A DNA stretch of 64,000 nt, from NCBI GenBank assembly GCA_964036195.1, contig OZ038460.1, positions 14,821,504 through 14,885,503 on the forward strand. Direction: 5' to 3'. The notes beneath the pieces were generated by a model, which worked only from the letters and a program-made list of their open reading frames with translations, did no database searches and was not told where the DNA came from. The DNA comes from Sphaerolaimus hirsutus (lineage: Eukaryota > Nematoda > Chromadorea > Monhysterida > Sphaerolaimidae). Positions 57,773 to 64,000 of this stretch are shown piece after piece; position 1 is the stretch's first letter, and every line of letters begins with the position of its first letter. A program made the position numbers and the translations under genes.

Positions 57773-59114
57773 CCGTATTACCTCGAAATACCCCCCGGGG
57801 GTGATTGTTTCAGAGTGAGAATTTTGAGGGGGGTTAAACGAGGGGGGTATTTCGAAGGGTGGGGGGCTTGTTATTTCGCCAGAAATTTTTTGAAATTCCA
57901 GTACTAAATTGTCGTCTGTAACGTACGCAGACGTAGAAAAATGCAACAATAACCGCTATATATAAGAGTCTATTGACTTATATAAGTGTTCTAACCAACG
58001 ATGGAAAAAACACAGAAATTGAACACAGAAACTCATTGAGTTTCTGTGTTTTTGTTTTACACAGAAAACACGGAAACTCATAAATTTTAAAAAACTCAAA
58101 ACTCAAATGAGTTTTTTTTTGGAGAACACAGAAACACAGAAACACGGAAACACAGAAAAGTTATTTTGAGTTTTTGTGTTTTTGTCAGCAAAGCAGTTGA
58201 ATGCACATTAATTCAGTTAAACTAAACAAGATAAGATAAGCATGTATAGTATGTAAATATGTACATAATGTATTCATATTTCATAATGGTACAAAAAAAG
58301 AAATTCAAGATGGCATGCACATGTCATGGTGGATTCAACAATTAAAGTTTTTGACATTTAAGTATACCTTATTACCTCGAATTAACCCCCCCCCCCTTGA
58401 ATAAACCTCCCTCAAAACGGACTGGCGAAATAAAAAGCCCCCCCCCCCCCCTCGAAATAGCCCCCGGATAGTCAGTCTTCCATACAGTGCATATCCATTG
58501 AAGAATTTTGGAGTACTGCGTAAATTGTCATTTCTGGGCATTTTGTTGCTGGTGTTGTGATGTTGATGTCCTCATTGTGGACATTTTTATGGACTTTATT
58601 GACACTTGAATGAATACACATACCTATGTTATGTGGGGTTTAAAACATGTGTAAAACCAATATTTTATAAGAAATCCACTGTTTTCAGATCGAAATGCTG
58701 TAAATCGAAATTTTTTTGGGGAAAACTCAAATTTTTTGGAGAAAACTCGAGTTTTTTAGAACAAAATTTAAAAAACTCGAGTTTTTACAAAAAACACAGA
58801 AATAAAAACAGAGTTACTCAAGTTTTTTTCGAGAAAAAAAACTCAAAACACAGGTATTCATTTTTGAAAAACTCAAAACACAGAAAGTGTTTTTTTTTGG
58901 AGAACTTACCCATCGTTGGTTCTAACGTAACAATTCATTGTTTTTTTTTTCGTGTTTTGCATTGCCCGAATCACAAACCGCAGTTTGGCATGTACGTTCT
59001 TTGTACACTCAATTTGGGGGGGGGGGGGGGTATTTCGAGGGGGTGGGTAATTATTTCATAGTGTCCATTTTGAGGGGGGGGTATTTCGAGACGGGGTATT
59101 TCGAGGAAATACGG
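57773..59114. mobile_element. CCGTATTACC MITE split by a CAACGATGG MITE
   Basis: CCGTATTACCTCGAAATA after TA, and GAGGAAATACGG ending 59114. The core is interrupted exactly at GTTCTAAC. Confidence 0.8.
57996..58918. mobile_element. hAT-like MITE, CAACGATGG family
   Basis: CAACGATGGAAAAAACAC at the left, TTACCCATCGTTG at the right, and a perfect TSD GTTCTAAC (57988-57995, 58919-58926). Ends are made of AACACAGAAA and AAAACTCAAA repeats. A CCGTA-type fragment (TTATTACCTCGAATTA) lies at about 58370-58468. Confidence 0.93.
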
Positions 59115-59173
59115 TACCTGGAAAATCAATTGTAAAAAACACACAAAAAACCGAAACAACTCCAAAAACTCAC

Positions 59174-59416
59174 AAAAGCCCATCGGTTGGCTCATAACTG
59201 TAATGGTACGACTGCCCATCGAGTTTCACCCTCGTGTACAGATTAAACCACCTATGGTAAGGTTCCAGTTCGAGCAGGTAAGTGTTATCGGCCACGTTCA
59301 AGTCGGCTACTGGTTTCATTTGATGGTTTGCCGAATATCGTGACCATAGGGGGAAGCTGTCCGAGTGAATTTTGCAGCAGCGACGAAATTTAATAAGCCC
59401 GATTTTTTTCTCGCGC
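59174..59416 (-). CDS. candidate internal exon, unrecognised
   Basis: On the minus strand a CATAG acceptor near 59417 opens an 81-codon frame of normal, non-repetitive composition (RRCCKIHSDSFPLWSRYS; LELEPYHRWFNLYTRVKLDG). It ends at a good GTGAGT donor at 59173. A hAT-like fragment (CAGAGTTG) lies 25 bp upstream, and a CCGTA/CAACGATGG nest lies downstream. The protein looks like part of a real folded domain but I do not recognise the family, and partner exons are not visible. Confidence 0.42.
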
Positions 59417-59439
59417 ACTATGAGATATGTACGAGTACA

Positions 59440-59510
59440 GAGTTGCGAAAACGTATTTACGTTTACTCGATGAGTACATGTACTCGAGTACTAAATAAAT
59501 GTTGACATTT
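59440..59510. mobile_element. CAKAGTTG-family MITE fragment
   Basis: CAGAGTTGCGAAAACGTATT followed by TACTCGAGTACTAAATAAA. Left end only. Confidence 0.6.
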
Positions 59511-59525
59511 CTATTTTCATAAATA

Positions 59526-59890
59526 CCGTATTTCCTCGAAATACCCCCCCCCCAAATTGAGTGTAAAGGGAACGTACATGACAATAACTGTAGTTTGTGT
59601 TCAGTGTACTGCAGAACACACGTTAAAACAATGTCGGTGGCACGTTAGAACAGTGTACATACCATCTACATACTAATATTAGTCTACAGAACCTTATAAA
59701 TGGCGGTTTTTGTTGCACTTTTCGACGTCTGCGTACGTTTCAGACGACAATTTCGTACTTGGTTTTCAAAATTTTTCTTGTGAAACAATAACCCCCCCCC
59801 TCGAAATACCCCCCCCCCTCGTTTAACCCCCCCCCTCTCGGGACCACTATGAAACAATCACCCCCCGGGGGGTATTTCGAGGAAATACGG
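59526..59890. mobile_element. CCGTATTTCC MITE, complete
   Basis: CCGTATTTCCTCGAAATA ... TATTTCGAGGAAATACGG, TA on both sides. Most of its sequence is nearly identical to 55150-55499. Confidence 0.88.
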
Positions 59891-60157
59891 TATTTACGTC
59901 GATCCGATGTCGAGGTGGTTCTGATCAGCGATACCGCTCCATATCCTTTACTCATTGTACACTGTACATTGAATGCGAAAACCCGAGAAACGTGACGTGC
60001 TATTCAAATTTCGAACCTGATGCTGCTGTATAAAGGGTGGTGGTTGGCTTATCGTTATATTTACATGATCATCAACGGTAAGCGTCTAGATAAACCTATA
60101 CTATTTTATACTCCATTATAGATACTCATTTACAACAAATAATTTATGTAGCTATAC

Positions 60158-62269
60158 TAGTGATGGAAAAGCGCCAGAAAAAAGGGCGCCAGGGGCCAAT
60201 GGCGCCATGGCGCCATTCGGAAACTGGGCGCCAAGCGCCAAGGGCGCCACAGAAAAAGGGCGCCAGGCGCCAAGGGCGCCATGGCGCTATTCGGAAAGTG
60301 GGCGCCAGGCGCCAAGGGCGCCACAGAAAGAGGGCGCCAAGCGCCAAGGGCGCCATGGCGCCAATTGAAAAATAGGGCGCCAGGCGCCAAGAGCGCCAGG
60401 CTAAATATGTGCGTACAGCACCCCGAGTGTGCTAAAATATTTTTCTAGCCATCTAACGCACACATTCACGTCTTCATTCACGTTTTCCAGGATGTAATCA
60501 TCAAAAATTAGACTAATGAGACAAAAAAGTTAAGCATAAAATCACACCCCCACATAACATTCAATTCAAACGCGATGAAAATTGTCATTAAACAAAAAAT
60601 TCATTCATTTCATATAGCACCATTTCTGCTCGCAAATGTTTTCTTGAAATGCACAAAAACAGAAATATTAGGTTGTAAACTAATGAAGTGTCTTTTTTTG
60701 CCATTTCATACAAATATACATTTGTGCTTTCCATTGTGTTGTACGTTGACCGATTTTGATGCCATTTGAGTATGTTGTGGTTTGGGGTCTGGGCTATGAT
60801 GAAATGTTTTTGTTTGCTCAAATAATCCCCCAGTCCCGAGATAAGGGGGGTCTATAAAAAGGTGGTCATTTTACGTGGCCAATATGCACATTGACTTTGA
60901 AGCTTAATTACTCAGCCATTTCTGGGCCGATTCGGATCGTTCAACACTTAAAATGACCAGGACAATCCGCAGATTCAATTTTTGTGGTCGAGTTAGTTAT
61001 GTCTTGATCCCGTATGCCGATTTGACCCGGTTTTTGAACATGAAAAATAATCGTAATTATAATTTTTCAAGACAGTTTTTTTGAAGTTGCTATCATATAC
61101 TATAGACAAAAAGAATAAATCTGGCCCAAAAATTATGTCAATATCTCTCTCCAGTCAAAAGTTATATCACTTTAAACATTCGCCTCCAAACAATAAATAG
61201 AAAAATCTGCATGACGAGCAAATGCATGTGACTTCAGAAATCCATATCTCGGCCATTTCTCAGCCAATTTCCACCAATGAACACTTAAAATGATCAGAAA
61301 AACCTGTAAGTTTCATTTTTATGCTCAGGTTATCTGTATTCATCGTTCTTGATTAGTTATTTACATGTATGGTAGACGGAAGTTTAAAGTTCTATTACTT
61401 TTGATTGGAAAGAGATATTGAAATAATTTTTTTGGTATATGAATCCCCATTGTCTAAAGTATATGATAGCATGTTTAGAAAAATTTATTTTTGGTGTTTT
61501 AAAACTGGGTCAAATCGACATACGTAATTTAGACATCACTAATCCGACCACAAAAATGGAATCTACTGGTTGTGCTGATCATTTTAAGTGTCGAACGATC
61601 CAAATTGGCCCAGAAATGGCTGAGTGAGTAAGGTTCAAAGTGAATGTGTAGATCGGCCATGCAAAATGACCACCTTTCTATAGACCCCCCTTATCTCGGG
61701 ACTGGGGGATTATTCGAGGAAACAAAAACATTTCTTCATAGCCCAGACCCCAAACCCCAACATACTCAAATGGCATCAAAATCGGTCAACGTACAAAAGA
61801 ATGTGGGATGCACAAATGTATATTTGTATGAAATCGAAAAAAGACACTTCATTAGTTTACAACCTAATACAACAATTAAATCTATCGGTTCATGGGTTTG
61901 CAAGTTCAACGGTTCACCATTATCAGCTTCTGATCGGTCAGACGCGTCTGATGAACCCGGTGCACGAAAAAAATTTCATCCATAGCACCATTTCGTCCAT
62001 TTTTATGGCGAATTTCGATTATCTACAGATGGTCACCTTGAAACTATGCTGGCGCCATTTTGGCGCCCTTTTAGAGCAGGGCGCCAGGCGCCAAGGGCGC
62101 CACAGAAAAAGGGTGCCAAGCGCCAAGGGCGCCACGGCGCCATTCAGAAAGTGGGCGCCAGGCGCCAGGGGCGCCACAGAGAAAGGGCGCCAAGCGCCAA
62201 TGGCGCCATGGCGCGGCGCCCTTTGGCGCCCTCAAATGGCGCCAGCGCCATGGCGCCATTCCATCACTA
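60158..62269. mobile_element. long foldback hAT-like element, TAGTGATG/GGCGCC family
   Basis: TAGTGATGGAAAAGCGCCA at the left, TGGCGCCATTCCATCACTA at the right, and a perfect TSD AGCTATAC (60150-60157, 62270-62277). Beyond the GGCGCC ends, the interior is itself a long imperfect inverted repeat: 60690-61060 mirrors 61500-61800, with matching blocks such as CCCCAGTCCCGAGATAAGGG and AATGGCATCAAAATCGG. No transposase-like ORF is present. Confidence 0.93.
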
Positions 62270-62280
62270 AGCTATACATA

Positions 62281-62686
62281 CCGTATATCCTCGAATAAGA
62301 CCCCAGGGGAGTTATTTTTTCGTCAGAGGTTTTGGAGGGTGAGTTATTCAAAGGGGGAAGTTTATTCAAGGGGGGAGCTATTTTTTCCTTGGAACTTGCG
62401 CTTTATTCCTTGCATGAATGCATTCCAGCAACTCATGTTATCCCAGGCATTAAACAGTTCAAAAACACCAAAAACACGGTTTTCATGCTAAAATTAGTGT
62501 TCTGTTCATCAGCAACTGAATCATTCAAACGTTGTGGATACAGATATCAAAACACCCACAGGGGGGAATTATTCAGGAGGGGGGAGTTATTCAAGGGGAG
62601 GAGTTATTTTTTCCTCACCTGGCCAACAGGGGGGGGGTTCAAGGGGGATGTTATTCAAGGGGGAGGACTTATTCAAGAATATACGG
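62281..62686. mobile_element. CCGTATATCC MITE
   Basis: CCGTATATCCTCGAATAAG ... TTCAAGAATATACGG flanked by TA. Arms carry TTATTCAAGGGGGGA units. This is the likely source of the intronic arrays at 16055-16215. Confidence 0.85.
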
Positions 62687-63385
62687 TATATAAACCAACC
62701 CGCATTTCAAATCGTTAGCATTTGGGTCGTACGTGCAACTATACGCACCATTGCATCCTTGGAACAGTGCTAATATCAGTGTCAAAAAGGTTATCTGGAT
62801 GACCGCATGAGGGAGGTGTTCACGTTGATGTGAAATGTAAAAAGGAAACAACTTTAACCTTTCTCATTGTTGTGGCCATTATGTGAGGTTTCGGCTATGT
62901 TTATAAGCAGCTTTTAAAATATCACGATCTAAGGCGATTGGCCAACAGAAAACCGCTGATGCATGTTTTCTATTTGCAATAATAAACATAAAATGATAAA
63001 ATTTTGACCGAAAAATCTTTAGCCAGTACTGTTAAGGGCGCCAACACTTTGGCGCCAAGCGCCATAGGCGCCAAAATAGCCGCCTGGGCAAAATGGCGCT
63101 GAGCGCCAAAACAGTCATGGCAAGTTTTCTTTTGGCGCTAGCGCAAAGCGCCAACGCCCGGCACTTTCACAGCACTATCCTTTTCGCAGCTAGCTTTTCT
63201 AGCAAAATACTCAAAAATTCCCACGCTTTGAGTCGTAACACTGGGCATGAAAACATTTTACTGAAATCAGTTTGTTTGCAGACAGGATACCTACCTACCT
63301 ACCTACCTTACCTTACTTTTGCATAAATACCTATGATCGAATATCAATGCGATCAGGTGTTGATTCCAAAGTGGACGAGTAATGG
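62687..63385. other. no gene seen; GGCGCC remnant at 63036-63172
   Basis: A short cluster of GGCGCC/GGCGCT motifs without TAGTGATG ends is a decayed TAGTGATG-family piece. A (CTAC)n run lies at about 63290-63308. The rest is unique. Confidence 0.5.
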
Positions 63386-63578
63386 CGCTGCACACGCTAG
63401 TTTACCGTCAGATTTTGGTAAACTCATAAATCAGCTGTGAATGTGAACGCATTTGATTTTACCAGAATGACGTATCTGTCAACTGCAGTTGATGGGGAAT
63501 CCCCATTGGGGATTCCGAATAACTCATTCCAGTAAACTCAAAAGCATGCAAAGGTAAACTAGCGCGTGCACGCGCAAT
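63386..63578. mobile_element. short palindromic MITE, second copy
   Basis: CACACGCTAGTTTACCGTCA is mirrored by AGGTAAACTAGCGCGTGCA, with an inner CAACTGCAGTTG and a GGGGAATCCCC hairpin. Related to 38046-38232. Confidence 0.75.
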
Positions 63579-63752
63579 ATGACAAGTTGAAAGTAGCAAG
63601 TTTCGCGAGTGGTCAGGTCAGTCACAAGAGACAAGTGATAAGTAAATTCATTTGAGGCGACCAATTCTAATAGTCGACAAGTGCAAATTTTGAAAATTTT
63701 GAGTTGAGCACGGAAACGTCATCTGGGTAGATATTGTGTGTAATCGCAACTA

Positions 63753-64000
63753 CCGTATTTCCTCGAAATACCCCCGTCTCGAACCCCCCCCCCCTCAAAA
63801 TGGACACTATGAATTTTTTAGCCCCCCCTCGAACCCCCCCCCCCAAAAAAAAAACAATTGACTGTAAACAGAACGTACATGCCAAAGCTACTGTTTGTGA
63901 TCCGGTCGAGGGGGAATTATTATTTCGTCAACAATTTCAACCATGTTTCTATCAACTCATTTGATGAAATATGCTTTATTCACACAAAAACGTGCCATTT
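63753..64000. mobile_element. CCGTATTTCC MITE, runs to window end
   Basis: CCGTATTTCCTCGAAATA after TA, with C runs and the core GAACGTACATGCCAAAGCT. The right end is not reached. Confidence 0.7.

Noticed and set aside
1..64000. Autonomous transposase, reverse transcriptase or viral genes
   Set aside because: No frame shows a recognisable catalytic motif or adequate length; all mobile elements here appear non-autonomous. A profile search of six-frame translations against transposase models would be decisive.

Overview
This is a eukaryotic, probably invertebrate, nuclear genome window. It is AT-rich and packed with non-autonomous DNA transposons (MITEs). Two intron-containing gene models end in canonical splice sites, and the smallest introns are about 54-70 bp. 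I see nothing bacterial or plasmid-like, no rRNA, and no ORF that I recognise as a transposase or reverse transcriptase. I cannot name the species.

Layout. (1) 1-692: the right end of a hAT-like MITE, then unique sequence. (2) 693-14423: copy A of a large duplicated block. (3) 14424-19560: a unique gene island. It holds a complete 8-exon minus-strand gene (14842-17841, 686 codons) head-to-head with a plus-strand gene that starts with a signal-peptide-like exon (18837) and runs toward the gap. (4) 19561-19760: a 200-N gap. (5) 19794-about 34680: copy B of the block, close to copy A except for at least eight whole-element insertions, most with clean target-site duplications (TSDs). (6) 34700-64000: a unique, mostly repetitive region with nested MITEs and one MITE-poor stretch (51431-53384).

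The repeats fall into recognisable groups. Six hAT-like families have 8-bp TSDs; their termini are TAGTGATG, TAGGGTGTCAA, CAKAGTTGTTAAAA, CAKGGTTGG, TAGCATT and CAACGATGG. A second group shares the terminus CCGTA, inserts at TA, and has interiors made of short tandem units or C/G homopolymers. A third group has termini TACTC and also inserts at TA. Others are foldback elements with long inverted arms. Because the block is present twice, many insertions can be read against an empty site in the other copy, which gives element boundaries directly.

Coding potential outside the gene island is limited to unrecognised exon-like segments on the minus strand of the duplicated block (4264-4464, 5231-6077, 8723-8908 and their copy-B counterparts) and a few in the right part (53092-53388, 54043-54258, 57108-57425, 59174-59416). 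The duplicated block may be a true tandem duplication or two haplotypes placed in series; the sequence alone does not decide this.
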